A stretch of DNA of 64,000 bases from JBDSLU01 sp963844435 (GCA_963844435.1 CAWJOG010000001.1:62001-126000); one strand, 5' to 3'; counted from the stretch's first letter, positions 47,958 through 57,366 are shown. A program made the numbers and translations. The notes: generated by a model from the letters alone, not told the origin.

Positions 47958-49226
47958 ATGATGCGCGACGTGGCCGGAAGTTACGATGCGCGCCCGATCG
48001 TCGTCGTCGGAGCGGGCGCCGCCGGCCTCGCCGCGGCGATTCACGCCGGGGGGCACGGCGTCCCAGTCGTCGTGCTGGAGGCAACGGCTGACGGCGGCCG
48101 CAAGATCCTGATCAGCGGCGGCGGGCGCTGCAACGTCCTGCCGCAGGCGCTGGAGCCGGCCCGCTTCGTCAGCGAGGGCCCGGCGCACGTCGTCCGCCAC
48201 CTGCTCCGATCCTGGCCGCTGGCCGAGCAGCACCGCTTCTTCGAAGAGGACGTCGGCGTCCTGCTGACGCTCGAAGCGGAGTCACGGAAGTACTTCCCGA
48301 CGTCGAACCGCGCCCGCGACGTGCGCGACGGTCTGGTGGCGCTGGCCCGCCGCCGCGGCGTCACGTTCAGCATGGACGCCCGCGTCACCGGGCTCACGCC
48401 GGCCGCCGACGGCGGCTGGTCGGTGGCCCTCGATGGTGGCCACGCGGTCGAGGCGCGCGCGGTGGTGATGGCCACCGGCGGCTGCTCGGTGCCGCAGACC
48501 GGCAGCGACGGCGCCGGCCTGGGCCTGCTGCGCGCGCTGGGCCTGCGCGTGCACGCGCTGTACGCCGCGCTGACGCCGCTCACCGCGACGCCCGCCGTCC
48601 ACGCGGGGCTGTCCGGCGTGTCGCTGCCGGTCACGCTGCGCGTCGCCGGGACCAGCGCATCGGCGTCCGGCGGCTTCCTGTTCACGCACCGCGGCTACAG
48701 CGGCCCCGCGGTCCTGGACGTCTCCCATCACGCCGTCCGCGCCGCGGCCGCCGGCCGTCCGCAGCCGATCCTGGCGCAGTGGAGCGCGGCTGACGACGCG
48801 GCCTGGCATGCCACGCTGCAGGGCGGCGACGGCCTGGTCGTCTCGCGGCTGCGGGCGACGCTGCCGGAGCGGCTGGCGCAGCAGCTCGTCGTCGAAGCCG
48901 GGCTCGCCGTCGACCAGCGGATCCCCACGCTGCGGCGGGAACACCGCCTGGCGCTCGTCGAGCGGCTGTGCCGCTACCCGCTGCCGTGGACCGGCGACGA
49001 GGGCTACCGCAAGGCCGAGGTGACGGGCGGTGGCGTGGCGCTCGACGAAGTGGATCCCCGCACCATGGAGTGCCGCCGGCACCCCGGGCTCTTCCTGTGC
49101 GGCGAGCTGCTCGACGCCTTCGGCCCGATCGGCGGCCACAACTTCGCGTGGGCGTGGGCGACCGGCCGACTCGCCGGCCGCGGAACCCTGCAGTACGCAC
49201 AACGTATTCCGATCACGATGGCGTAG
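47958..49226 (+). CDS. Flavoprotein, HI0933/YhiN-like family
   Basis: About 422 residues, intact. The FAD-binding N-terminus is PIVVVGAGAAGLAAAIHAGG, followed by the family hallmark GGRKILISGGGRCNVLP and AVVMATGGCSVPQTGSDG. Near the C-terminus is VTGGGVALDEVDP and FLCGELLDAFGPIGGHNFAW, also diagnostic. Members are BaiN/HI0933-like flavoproteins of uncertain reaction, some reducing double bonds. ATG 47958 and 47961 are both possible. It is divergent from the SDR gene with almost no intergenic space, so promoters must overlap the coding sequences. Confidence 0.88.
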   Translation: MMRDVAGSYDARPIVVVGAGAAGLAAAIHAGGHGVPVVVLEATADGGRKILISGGGRCNVLPQALEPARFVSEGPAHVVRHLLRSWPLAEQHRFFEEDVGVLLTLEAESRKYFPTSNRARDVRDGLVALARRRGVTFSMDARVTGLTPAADGGWSVALDGGHAVEARAVVMATGGCSVPQTGSDGAGLGLLRALGLRVHALYAALTPLTATPAVHAGLSGVSLPVTLRVAGTSASASGGFLFTHRGYSGPAVLDVSHHAVRAAAAGRPQPILAQWSAADDAAWHATLQGGDGLVVSRLRATLPERLAQQLVVEAGLAVDQRIPTLRREHRLALVERLCRYPLPWTGDEGYRKAEVTGGGVALDEVDPRTMECRRHPGLFLCGELLDAFGPIGGHNFAWAWATGRLAGRGTLQYAQRIPITMA

Positions 49227-49299
49227 TGAACGGTAGAATGCTGCGGTTGCATTCGCGCACCGGCGGTTCGGCACGACGGGCATCGAGGAGAGAGACGAC

Positions 49300-50371
49300 A
49301 TGGCTCTGATGGACTTTTTGAAGCGGCAGTTCATCGACATCATCGAGTGGACCGATGATTCGCGCGACACGCTCTCGTTCCGCTTCCCCGACGACGACAA
49401 GGAAATCAAGAACGGCGCGCAGCTGATCGTGCGCGAGTCGCAGGTCGTCCAGTTCGTCTACATCGGCGAGTTCGGCGACACGTTCGGTCCCGGCAAGCAC
49501 ACGCTGACGACCGACAACATCCCGATCCTCACCAATCTCAAGTCGTGGAAGTACGCCTTCGAGTCGCCGTTCAAGGCCGACGTCTACTACGTCACCACGC
49601 GGCTCTTCACCGGCAACAAGTGGGGCACCTCGAACCCGATCATGGTGCGCGATGCCGACTTCGGCATCGTCCGCGTGCGCGCGTTCGGGACCTTCGACTT
49701 CCGCATCTCCGACCCGAAGCTCTTCCTGAAGGAAGTGGCCGGCTCGGACCACAACTTCCGGCTCGACGAGTTCAACGACACGATGCGCTCGCGCCTCGTC
49801 AGCGTCTTCAGCGACGCGCTGGCAACGGCGAAGATCCCCGTGCTCGATCTGGCGACGCGCTACCAGGAGATCGGCGACGCGCTGCTGCCGCTGATCAACC
49901 CGCTCGTCAACGCCAAGTACGGCCTGACCATCGAGAGCTTCATCCTCGAGAACGCGTCGGTGCCGCCGGAGGTCGAGGCGGCCATCGACAAGCGCTCGAG
50001 CATGAGCGCGATCGGCAACCTGAACGACTACGTGAAATTCCAGATGGCGGAAGGCATGGCCAAGGGCGGCAGCTCCGGCGGCGCCGCCACCGAGCTCGCG
50101 GTCGGCATGGCCATCGCGCAGCAGATGATCAAGGACCAGGGCGGCTTCGTGCCCGGCGCGCGGCACGCCGGCGGCCCCGGGTGCGGCGGCGCCGCCGCCG
50201 GTCCCGCCCGGGATCCCCGAGCTGCTGACGCCGGCCGACGCGGCCAAGGCCCTCGGCGTCACCGAGGCCGACGTCATGGCCAGCATCGAAGCCGGCGACC
50301 TCAAGGCCAAGAAGATCGGCAGCGCCTTCCGGATCACCCGCGCCGCGCTCGATCAGTTCCTCGCCCACTAG
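49300..50371 (+). CDS. SPFH-domain protein with C-terminal HTH (YdjI-like)
   Basis: About 356 residues with one +1 frame change near 50160. The N-terminus (FLKRQFIDIIEWTDDSRDTL, then AQLIVRESQVVQFVYIGEFG) matches the SPFH/band-7 'virion core' family typified by B. subtilis YdjI. The SPFH body contains YVTTRLFTGNKWGTSNPIMV and VRAFGTFDFRISDPKLFLKE. After a Gly/Ala/Pro linker, a small helix-turn-helix or excisionase-like domain follows (LLTPADAAKALGVTEADVMA, IGSAFRITRAALDQFL). In B. subtilis YdjI works with YdjG/YdjH to hold PspA at the membrane; a YdjG-like gene follows here but PspA is absent. Confidence 0.85.
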
Positions 50372-50390
50372 CCCACCAGCACCGCCGTGA

Positions 50391-50415
50391 GGAGGGCTCC
50401 TCTGCGGAGCCCTCC
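50391..50415 (+). terminator. Hairpin between the YdjI-like and YdjG-like genes
   Basis: GGAGGGCTCC (50391-50400) and GGAGCCCTCC (50406-50415) form a perfect 10-bp stem with a TCTGC loop. No T-run follows. It may be an attenuator or mRNA-processing hairpin lowering expression of the second gene. Confidence 0.6.
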
Positions 50416-50425
50416 GACCCCGCCG

Positions 50426-51507
50426 ATGTCCGACGTCGCTGCCCTCGACAAGCATTCCTGCCCCGCCTGCGGGGCGATGGCGAATTGGAACGCCGCGCAG
50501 CAGGCCCTGGTCTGCCCGTACTGCGGCGCCGTCTCGCCGGTGGAGCTCGCCGCCGATGGCAGCGTCATCAAGGAGCACGACCTCGTCGCCGCGCTGCGCG
50601 CGGTCCCGGACGAGAAGAAGGGCTGGGAAGCGGACCGCGTCTCGGTGCAGTGCCAGAGCTGCAAGGCGATCTCGTTGTTCGCGCCGGGCCGGGTCGCGCA
50701 GAACTGCGAGTTCTGCGGATCGCCGAAGATCATCCCGCAGAGCGCGGTGCGGTCGCCCATCGTGCCCGAGAGCGTGCTGCCCTTCGTCGTCGCCGAATCG
50801 AAGGTGCGCGAGGATCTTCGGAGGTGGTACGGCAGCCGCTGGTTCGCGCCGAACCGGCTGAAAGCCGCCGCGCTCACCGACAAGGTCCACGGCCTCTACA
50901 TCCCCTACTGGACGTTCGACGCGCAGGTCGCGGCGCGCTGGACGGCGGAGGCCGGCCACTACTACTACGTGACCGAGCGGCGCGGGAACAAGACCGAGCA
51001 GGTCCGCAAGGTGCGCTGGGAGCGGGCCGCCGGCGCGCTCGATCACTTCTTCGACGACGAGCTGGTGCCGGCGACGCAGGGCGTCCCGGCGCGATCTGCT
51101 GAGCAAGGTCGAGCCGTTCGCGACGCAGTCGCTGGTCCCGTACGACGCGGGCTACGTGTCCGGCTGGGTGGTCGAGCAGTACCAGATCGACCTCGTCGCC
51201 GCCGCTCAGAGCGCCCGCACGCGCATGGACGCGCACCGTCCGGCAGCTCTGCTCGGCGCAGGTGCCGGGCGACACGCAGCGCAACCTGCAGGTCGACGCC
51301 GACTACTCGCAGCAGACGTTCAAGCACGTCCTCGTGCCGCTGTGGATCGTCGCCTACAACTACGGCTCGCGCACCTTCCAGGTGCTGGTCAACGGCCAGA
51401 CCGGCCGCATCGCCGGCAAGCATCCCTACAGCTGGGTGAAGATCGCGCTCGCGATCCTCGCGGCGCTGATCGTGCTGATGATCATCGCCTACATCCAGGA
51501 CAAGTAG
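50426..51507 (+). CDS. Zinc-ribbon membrane protein (YdjG-like)
   Basis: About 360 residues with two frame changes joined (near 51088 and 51232). Two zinc ribbons are visible: HSCPACGAMANWNAAQQALV then CPYCGAVS (residues 11-40) and VQCQSCKAISLF...NCEFCGSP (about 75-105). A globular region with LYIPYWTFDAQVAARWTAEA follows, and one C-terminal membrane helix (IALAILAALIVLMIIAYI). This layout matches YdjG-type proteins that anchor the PspA-recruiting complex in B. subtilis. It lies 54 bases after the YdjI-like gene, with a hairpin between. Confidence 0.8.
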
Positions 51508-51524
51508 CCCGCCGACAGTCAGCA

Positions 51525-51597
51525 TCCCGCTTCGCGGAAGCCTGGTCAGAGCGTGCCGCGTGCGCGTATGCGCCGGCCAGGAGTCCGCGAAGCGGGA
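51525..51597. repeat. Long inverted repeat between convergent genes
   Basis: TCCCGCTTCGCGGA (51525-51538) pairs exactly with TCCGCGAAGCGGGA (51584-51597), with a second short stem CCTGG/CCAGG inside (51541-51545 with 51577-51581). It is unlike R1 in sequence but occupies the same kind of site, after a stop codon in a convergent gap. Confidence 0.75.
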
Positions 51598-51630
51598 CAA
51601 CGCGCAGCGCTACTGCCTTCGGTACAAACG

Positions 51631-51657
51631 AAGGGCCCGGCGGATCGCCGAGCCCTT
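51631..51657 (-). terminator. Rho-independent-like terminator of the BON-LysM gene
   Basis: On the minus strand AAGGGC-x-CGGCG pairs with CGCCG-x-GCCCTT (51631-51642 with 51646-51657, loop of three), followed by the T-rich CGTTTGT. It lies 24 bases past the stop at 51681. Confidence 0.65.
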
Positions 51658-51680
51658 GCGCGGACGCCGGAGGCGCTCGT

Positions 51681-52076
51681 CTACGCGCGCGGAATCTTCA
51701 GGATCTGGCCCGGGTGGATCACGTCGGGCGTCTTGAGGATGTCGCGGTTGGCGTCGAAGATCTTCTGGAACGCGCTGGCGTCACCATAGATGTAGCGGGC
51801 GATCTTGGACAGCGAGTCGCCGCCCTTCACCGTGTACTGGCCGTGCAGGTCGGTGTTGGCCACCTTGATGTCCGCGGTCAGCTCGTCTTCCCACCCTGCG
51901 TGGCGCTTGATCGCGTTCCACAGCTCGTCCTTCGCCAGCTGGTAGCTGGCCGTCCCGGTGAGCTGCAGCTTGCTGCCGCTCTCGACGATGTCGAAGTTGA
52001 TGATGCCGAGGTCGTTGGCGATCTTGGTCAGGTCCGCGTATTTCTTGCGAAGGGACGGCGCCGGCGTGGGGTTCAT
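51681..52076 (-). CDS. BON-LysM protein, second paralogue
   Basis: 131 residues, intact. BON-like part: VESGSKLQLTGTASYQLAKD, ELWNAIKRHAGWEDELTADI. LysM part: YTVKGGDSLSKIARYIYGDA and VIHPGQILKIPRA. It has the same order as the protein at 4937-5356 but only moderate identity, and again lacks a signal peptide. A potassium-binding Kbp-like role is possible. A terminator hairpin follows the stop. Confidence 0.85.
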   Translation of the reverse strand: MNPTPAPSLRKKYADLTKIANDLGIINFDIVESGSKLQLTGTASYQLAKDELWNAIKRHAGWEDELTADIKVANTDLHGQYTVKGGDSLSKIARYIYGDASAFQKIFDANRDILKTPDVIHPGQILKIPRA

Positions 52077-52091
52077 GGGCCTCCTCCAGGG

Positions 52092-53033
52092 TCAGACGGG
52101 TCGCGAGGTGGTGAGCCAGCGCGTGACGCGGGCCGAGACGTCGGCGAGATAGGCGGCATCGCCCGACGCGAGCTCCGTCGTCATGTAGCCGGCAAAACCG
52201 ATGTCGGCAAAGGCCTGGCGCACGGCCGGCCAGTCGATGTCACCCTCGCCCAGGTTCTTCCAGGCGAAGGTGCCCTTGCCGCGATCCATCGAGAAATCCT
52301 TGAGGTGCACGCGGACGATGCGTGGACCCAGCGTGCGAATCCAGTCCTGCGGGTATCCGTAGAGGACGACGTTGCCGACGTCGAAGTAGGCCTTGGCCCA
52401 GGGCGAATCGAGCTCGTCGACGTAGCGGGCCATCTCGAGCGGGCTGAGGAGGAACCGGTTCCAGACCTCCTCGATGCCGATGATCACCTTCAGCTCGGCG
52501 GCGAGCGGCAGGAGCCGCTCCTTGATCACGCGCTGCGATCGCTCCCAGGCGTCCTTGTAGGAGGTCTGCGGATCGACCACGGCGGGCACGAGGAGCACCA
52601 CGCCGGCGCCCCAGGTCTTCGCGTTGCGCAGCGAGGTCTCCATGCCGGCGACGCTCTTGGCGACGACAGCGGGATCCGCGCTCGAAATCGGTGAGCGCCA
52701 GTGCTCCATGTTCATCACGGAGTGGATGGCGATGCCGGTGGCGGCCGACGCCGCGCGCGCGGCTTCGACTTCGGCGGCATCGGTCAGCGTCTGCATCTCG
52801 ATCGCTTCGAAGCCGGCGGTCTTCGCGGCGGCGAAGCGATCCGCGAACGGGCCGGCCGGCAGCATCGAGATCAGCACCGCGCGCTTGGCCATCGCGGGGG
52901 CGGCGGGCGCGGAGCCTTGCGGGGCGGAACCTTGGGAGGTCTGGGCCGACGCAGACGCCACCGTCGCGGCGGCCAGTGGCAACGCCGCGGCGGACTCCAG
53001 GAAGCGCCGACGCGAGGGGGACTCGGGCAGCAT
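52092..53033 (-). CDS. Tat-exported sugar phosphate isomerase/epimerase-like protein
   Basis: 313 residues, intact. The Tat signal is SRRRFLESAAALPLAAAT. The xylose-isomerase-like TIM barrel shows AAAKTAGFEAIEMQTLTDA, WGAGVVLLVPAVV, VIIGIEEVWNRFLLSPLEM, AYFDVGNVVLYGYP and VRVHLKDF, with the acidic and His metal ligands typical of the family (E in IGIEEV, D in FDVGN, H in VHLKD). A Ser/Ala/Gln-rich linker follows the signal. It is probably periplasmic; the substrate is unknown. It is the last gene before MscL on the minus strand. Confidence 0.82.
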   Translation of the reverse strand: MLPESPSRRRFLESAAALPLAAATVASASAQTSQGSAPQGSAPAAPAMAKRAVLISMLPAGPFADRFAAAKTAGFEAIEMQTLTDAAEVEAARAASAATGIAIHSVMNMEHWRSPISSADPAVVAKSVAGMETSLRNAKTWGAGVVLLVPAVVDPQTSYKDAWERSQRVIKERLLPLAAELKVIIGIEEVWNRFLLSPLEMARYVDELDSPWAKAYFDVGNVVLYGYPQDWIRTLGPRIVRVHLKDFSMDRGKGTFAWKNLGEGDIDWPAVRQAFADIGFAGYMTTELASGDAAYLADVSARVTRWLTTSRPV

Positions 53034-53156
53034 CGCGGACCGCAGGGTGATAAGACTGCGCTGGCCCGTTGCGGGTGTCAATACACGAAACCGTGACGCT
53101 TCATACGAATTTGTGATGGCACGTATCGAGGACGCTTCTGGCACGGGCGCGCGCGG

Positions 53157-53588
53157 TCACGCCCGGGCCTTCAGGATGTCGCGGATCTCGGCCAGCAACG
53201 CTTCTTCAGCCGACGGCACCGGGACGACCGCCGGCGCCACCGCTTCCTGCCGGCGCATCCGGTTCATCCCGCGCACGAGCAGGAAGATGGCCCAGGCCAC
53301 GATGAGGAAGTTGATGACGGCGTTGAGGAACATCCCGTAGTTCAGCGTCACCGCATGGGCGGCCTTGGCCGCCGCGAGGTCCTTGTAGGGCGGCGGCGTC
53401 GTCCCGGGGCTGAGCAGGATGAAGAACTCCTTGAAGTCCATGTTCCCGAGCAGCATGCCGACCGGCGGCATGATGATGTCGGCCACCAGCGAGCTGACGA
53501 TCCCGCCGAACGCGGCGCCGATGATCACGCCGACGGCGAGATCGACGACGTTGCCCTTGGCGGCGAACTCGCGGAATTCCTTGAACAC
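53157..53588 (-). CDS. mscL: Large-conductance mechanosensitive channel
   Basis: 143 residues, intact. FKEFREFAAKGNVVDLAVGV, then IIGAAFGGIVSSLVADIIMP, is the conserved N-terminus and first helix; the second helix is MFLNAVINFLIVAWAIFLLV and the C-terminal helix is AEEALLAEIRDILKAR. It forms the pentameric inner-membrane channel that opens on osmotic downshock. Length and motif order are typical. It is divergent from the GntR gene. Confidence 0.97.
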   Translation of the reverse strand: MFKEFREFAAKGNVVDLAVGVIIGAAFGGIVSSLVADIIMPPVGMLLGNMDFKEFFILLSPGTTPPPYKDLAAAKAAHAVTLNYGMFLNAVINFLIVAWAIFLLVRGMNRMRRQEAVAPAVVPVPSAEEALLAEIRDILKARA

Positions 53589-53718
53589 GTCTGCCCCCTT
53601 CCCGTGAAATCACGCCGTCGGGCCCGAGCGGCCGCCAGCGTCAGCACTTGTACACCAGCGAGGTCTCGGGTCGCGAGCGAGCCGCGAAAACGCATATACT
53701 CGCCGGCCAGCACGACGC

Positions 53719-54477
53719 ATGCAACGTGGGCGCGAGCCAGCACGACCGGCGTTTCCGTATCTGAGGGTCCTCGAGGCGCTCAGACAGGACGTGTTGGCGC
53801 TCGCGCCAGGGTCGGCGGCTCCGTCCGAGACCGAGCTCGCCGCGCGGCATGGCGTCAGCCGGATGACCGCGCGCAACGCGGTCCTCGTCCTCCGCCAGGA
53901 GGGCCTGCTCTACGTCGTCCGCGGCCGGGGCGTCTACGTCGCCACGCGCAAGCTCGATCTCCACGGCACGACGGCGCCGCTCGGCTTCACCGAGATGGCC
54001 CGCCAGCACGGGCTCACGCCGTCGTCACGGCTGCTCCGCTTCGACCGCGGCACGGCCGATTCCACCCTCGCCAGCCGCCTCGGTCTGGAGCCGGGCGACC
54101 CGGTGTTCTTCGTCGAGCGCCTGCGCTTCGCCGACGCCGCCCCGATGTGCCACGAGCTGACGGCGGTACCGGTGGCGGTGTGCCCGACGCTGTTCCGGCG
54201 CAACCTGGCGGCCGATTCTCTGTATCGCATCCTCGTCCACGACCACGGGCACGCCCTCAGCGGCTACTCGGAGGAGGTCGAGGCCGGGGCTGCGGGACGG
54301 ACCATGGCGCGGCTGTTCCGGATCGCCGCCGCGGACCCGGTGCTGATCGCCCGCCGGGTCGTCTACGCCAAGCAGGGCAAGCCGGTGGAGTGGACGCTCG
54401 GCACGTATCGGGCCGATCGGTATCGCGCCACCTACCGCACCGGTGCGGCGCCGCCGCCCGGAACCGATCCGACGTAA
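53719..54477 (+). CDS. GntR-family regulator (HutC subfamily)
   Basis: 252 residues, intact. The winged helix (about 12-80) reads FPYLRVLEALRQDVLALAPG, SETELAARHGVSRMTARNAV, and the wing VVRGRGVYVAT. The C-terminal UTRA domain (about 95-240) has GDPVFFVERLRFADAAPMCH and PVEWTLGTYRADRYR. UTRA domains bind small effectors such as sugars or histidine-pathway intermediates. TTGTACACC (53648-53656) and TATACT (53695-53700) lie upstream; the latter is a good -10, but I see no matching -35. It is 9 bases before the LOG-like gene, the likely target. Confidence 0.9.
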   Translation: MQRGREPARPAFPYLRVLEALRQDVLALAPGSAAPSETELAARHGVSRMTARNAVLVLRQEGLLYVVRGRGVYVATRKLDLHGTTAPLGFTEMARQHGLTPSSRLLRFDRGTADSTLASRLGLEPGDPVFFVERLRFADAAPMCHELTAVPVAVCPTLFRRNLAADSLYRILVHDHGHALSGYSEEVEAGAAGRTMARLFRIAAADPVLIARRVVYAKQGKPVEWTLGTYRADRYRATYRTGAAPPPGTDPT

Positions 54478-54486
54478 CACGCTGCG

Positions 54487-55629
54487 ATGATGAACGCCGA
54501 CCAATCGCCCCTCGAGTTCGAGACCGTCGCCAAGCTGGACGCCCACCTGCGGGAGAGCCGGCCGCTCACGGCGTGCGTCTTCCAGGGGCTCGACCTGCGG
54601 CTGCACACCGCGGCACTGACCGCCGGCCGCCTCACGGGGTCGGCGTTCCTCGGCTGCCAGCTCGAGCCGGGGGCCGTCGCGCATGCCCTGGGGGACAAGG
54701 CGCTGGTGGTGCCGAAGCCCGAAGGCATCCCGTTCGATCCGTTCCGCGGCAGCCTCTACTCGGTCGAGCAGGATCTCTACGCCGGCTACGTCATCGGCCA
54801 GCCCGGCGGCTATGCCGCGACCCGCGACGCCCGGATCTACGCGCATTTCTGCGCCACCGGCCGATCCCACCCGCCGAACATCCTGGAGTCGCTCTACCGC
54901 CGGCTGCACGACCACGGCATGTCGGACGCGCTCGAGGAGGTGCTCTCCGGGCACCGCGTGGTGGCGATCATGGGCGGCCACAGCCTGGCACGCGATGCCG
55001 AGGAGTACCGCGCCGTCGCGCTGCTGGGACGCGCGCTGGCGCGCGCGAACTTCGTGGTGGTGACCGGCGGCGGGCCCGGGGCCATGGAGGCCGCGCATCT
55101 CGGCGCGTGGCATGCCGTCCGGCGCGACGAGGATCTCGACACGGCGATTGCGATCCTGGGGCACGCGCCGCTGTACTCGCCCATCGAGCCCTGGCTCGAC
55201 ACGGGGCTCGAGGTCCGGCGCCGCTTCGACGGCGGCCGCCCGGCGCTGAGCATCGGCATCCCGACGTGGCACTACGGGCACGAGCCGTCGAACGTGTTCC
55301 CGACGGCGATCGCCAAGTACTTCGCCAACAGCGAACGCGAGGACGGGCTGCTCACGATCGCCACGCACGGCGTCGTGTTCGCGCCGGGCAGCGCCGGCAC
55401 GATCCAGGAAGTGTTCCAGGACGCGGCGCAGAACCACTACCGCACCACCGGCTTCGCCAGCCCGATGATCTTCCTGGGCGCGCGCTATTGGCAGCACACC
55501 AAGCCGGTGTATCCGCTGGTGCAGCAGCTTGCCGCCGGCGAGACCTATCGCGACCTGCTGTACATCACCGACAGCGTCAGCGAAGTGGTCGAGCGCATCA
55601 AGGCGTTCAAGCCCGCGGTCCCGCTGTAG
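54487..55629 (+). CDS. LOG-like Rossmann-fold nucleotide-binding protein
   Basis: 380 residues, intact. The LOG/TIGR00730-like core lies in the C-terminal half: VVAIMGGHSLARDAEEYRAV, FVVVTGGGPGAMEAAHLGAW and the catalytic-like FAPGSAGTIQEVFQDA (PGGxGTxxE with two changes). The N-terminal 140 residues (VFQGLDLRLHTAALTAGRLT, QPGGYAATRDARIYAHF) are an extension beyond usual LOG enzymes. LOG proteins split nucleoside monophosphates; activity here is uncertain because of the altered motif. It is co-transcribed with the GntR regulator. Confidence 0.78.
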   Translation: MMNADQSPLEFETVAKLDAHLRESRPLTACVFQGLDLRLHTAALTAGRLTGSAFLGCQLEPGAVAHALGDKALVVPKPEGIPFDPFRGSLYSVEQDLYAGYVIGQPGGYAATRDARIYAHFCATGRSHPPNILESLYRRLHDHGMSDALEEVLSGHRVVAIMGGHSLARDAEEYRAVALLGRALARANFVVVTGGGPGAMEAAHLGAWHAVRRDEDLDTAIAILGHAPLYSPIEPWLDTGLEVRRRFDGGRPALSIGIPTWHYGHEPSNVFPTAIAKYFANSEREDGLLTIATHGVVFAPGSAGTIQEVFQDAAQNHYRTTGFASPMIFLGARYWQHTKPVYPLVQQLAAGETYRDLLYITDSVSEVVERIKAFKPAVPL

Positions 55630-55656
55630 CCCCGCGCGCGGTCGCCGCCCGTGGCG

Positions 55657-57312
55657 CTACGGCTCGGTCGTGAGCTGGGCGGGCAGCTGGCGATCCACCG
55701 CCGGCCGCGTCGGCAGCTCGGCGAGCGCATGGGCGGTCGAATAGATCGTCCGCGTGACGCGCTCCATCTTGCTGAAATCGATGGCGCCGACCTCGTCCGA
55801 GGCGCGGTGGTAGTCCTGGTGAACGCCGTCGAAGTAGAAGATGATCGGGATGCCCTTCTTCGCGTAGTTGTAGTGGTCGCTGCGGAAGAAGAAGCGGCTG
55901 GGATCGCTGGGATTGTCGTACTTGTAGTTGAACGACAGATCCAGATAGTCCTTGTTGACCCGCTCGCTGAGCGCGCCGAGCGTGCTGCTCATCATCTTCG
56001 AGCCGATCACATAGATCTCGCTGGGACCGGTCAGGCTGTTGTTCGCGCCGACCTTGTCGTCGGGCTTCTTGCTGCGCCCGATCATGTCGACGTTGAGCTG
56101 CACGATGATCTTGTCGAGCGGCACGGTCGGGTTTTCGACGAAGTAGCGCGAGCCCCACAGGCCCTTCTCCTCGCCGGCGTGCCACACGAACAGCCACGAC
56201 CGGCGCGTCTTCACGTTGCCGCGGACCAGCGCCTCGGCCATGTTCAGCAGCGCGACGGTGCCCGAGCCGTCGTCGTCGGCGCCGTTGTTGATGCGATCCG
56301 TCCCTGACGACGACAGGCCGATGTGATCGTAGTGGGCGCCAAGCGCGACGTATTCCTGCTTGAGCGTGGGATCGGTGCCTTCGTAGATCGCGACGACGTT
56401 CTGCGTCTTCAGGGCTTCGACGCGGGCGCCGAGATCGAGACGCAGGCGCTTCTTCTCGTCGAGCGCGACCACCGCGTGCGGCTTGTGCTCCTGCGACCAC
56501 TTGGCGACGTCGCTGGCGCTGATCGACTCGCCACTGAAGATCGCGGACACGAGCGGCATCGACGCGGTCACCACCGGCACCGGCGCCGGGCGCCCGGCCT
56601 GGAACGCGTCGACGGTCAGCGACCCGCGCGACGTGACGGCGCTCTCGCGGCTGGTGCGCCAGCCGGCCAGGGTCGCGTAGTCGGGCACGAGCACGACGCC
56701 GAGGGCGCCGTGGCGGGCCGCATAGCTCGCCGGGCTCTCCCACGTGTCGGGCCCGGACTCGCCGCGCAGATCGGCGCGGGTGACGCCTTCCGGATACCCG
56801 GAGTGGGCGACGACGATCTTCCCCTTCACGTCGGCGCCGGCGTAGGCGTCGACGTTCTTCTTGTTCACGACGTAGCCGTGGCCGACGTAGACCATCGCGC
56901 CCTCGGCAGTGCCGGGCGCGCTGGCGAGAAAGTCGTCGCCGTAGCTGAACGTGCGCTCGCCAAGCGTCAGGGTCGCCTTGGCTGGATCGACCGTGCGCCG
57001 CGTCGTGCCGAAGCGCTGGAAGTAACCGCCGTCGTCGCCGCCGGGCTTCACGCCGAGCGCCTGCAGCCGCGAGGCCAGGTAGCGGGCCGCGAGATCGAGG
57101 CCGCGCGACGGCGTATCCCGGCCTTCGAGCTCGTCCGAGGCGATGAAGGACAGGTCGGCGCGCAGCCGGCCGATATCGACCTGATCGGCGCCGCGCGGGC
57201 CCGAGGCGCCCTTGCGGGCGGCTGACAGGAGACCGCTGGACGAGACGGCGAGCGCCGACGTCAGGGTTACGGCGACGACGGCGGGGGCGAGCGACCGGAA
57301 GCGGCTGGACAT
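55657..57312 (-). CDS. Secreted M28-family zinc peptidase
   Basis: 551 residues, intact. A signal segment (LAPAVVAVTLTSALAVSSSG) precedes the first lobe, a PA-like insert (DVKGKIVVAHSGYPEGVTRA, ARHGALGVVLVPDYATLAG), and the catalytic M28 lobe. The zinc ligands and catalytic acid are visible in LGAHYDHIG, NNGADDDGSGTVALLNMAEA, HAGEEKGLWGS, NVDMIGR and FRSDHYNYAKKGIP. It is probably an aminopeptidase outside the cytoplasm. ATG 57312 follows GGAGGG. It is divergent from the PQQ gene, with 54 bases between. Confidence 0.92.
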   Translation of the reverse strand: MSSRFRSLAPAVVAVTLTSALAVSSSGLLSAARKGASGPRGADQVDIGRLRADLSFIASDELEGRDTPSRGLDLAARYLASRLQALGVKPGGDDGGYFQRFGTTRRTVDPAKATLTLGERTFSYGDDFLASAPGTAEGAMVYVGHGYVVNKKNVDAYAGADVKGKIVVAHSGYPEGVTRADLRGESGPDTWESPASYAARHGALGVVLVPDYATLAGWRTSRESAVTSRGSLTVDAFQAGRPAPVPVVTASMPLVSAIFSGESISASDVAKWSQEHKPHAVVALDEKKRLRLDLGARVEALKTQNVVAIYEGTDPTLKQEYVALGAHYDHIGLSSSGTDRINNGADDDGSGTVALLNMAEALVRGNVKTRRSWLFVWHAGEEKGLWGSRYFVENPTVPLDKIIVQLNVDMIGRSKKPDDKVGANNSLTGPSEIYVIGSKMMSSTLGALSERVNKDYLDLSFNYKYDNPSDPSRFFFRSDHYNYAKKGIPIIFYFDGVHQDYHRASDEVGAIDFSKMERVTRTIYSTAHALAELPTRPAVDRQLPAQLTTEP

Positions 57313-57366
57313 AGGACCCTCCAGTTTCGCACAGCCGGTGGCGGGCTGGCGTAGACTACCCGCCCT

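Noticed and set aside
53034..53156. Promoter upstream of the Tat-exported isomerase
   Set aside because: A perfect TTGACA is present on the minus strand, but the best -10 (TCTTAT) is 20 bases away, too far to call with confidence.
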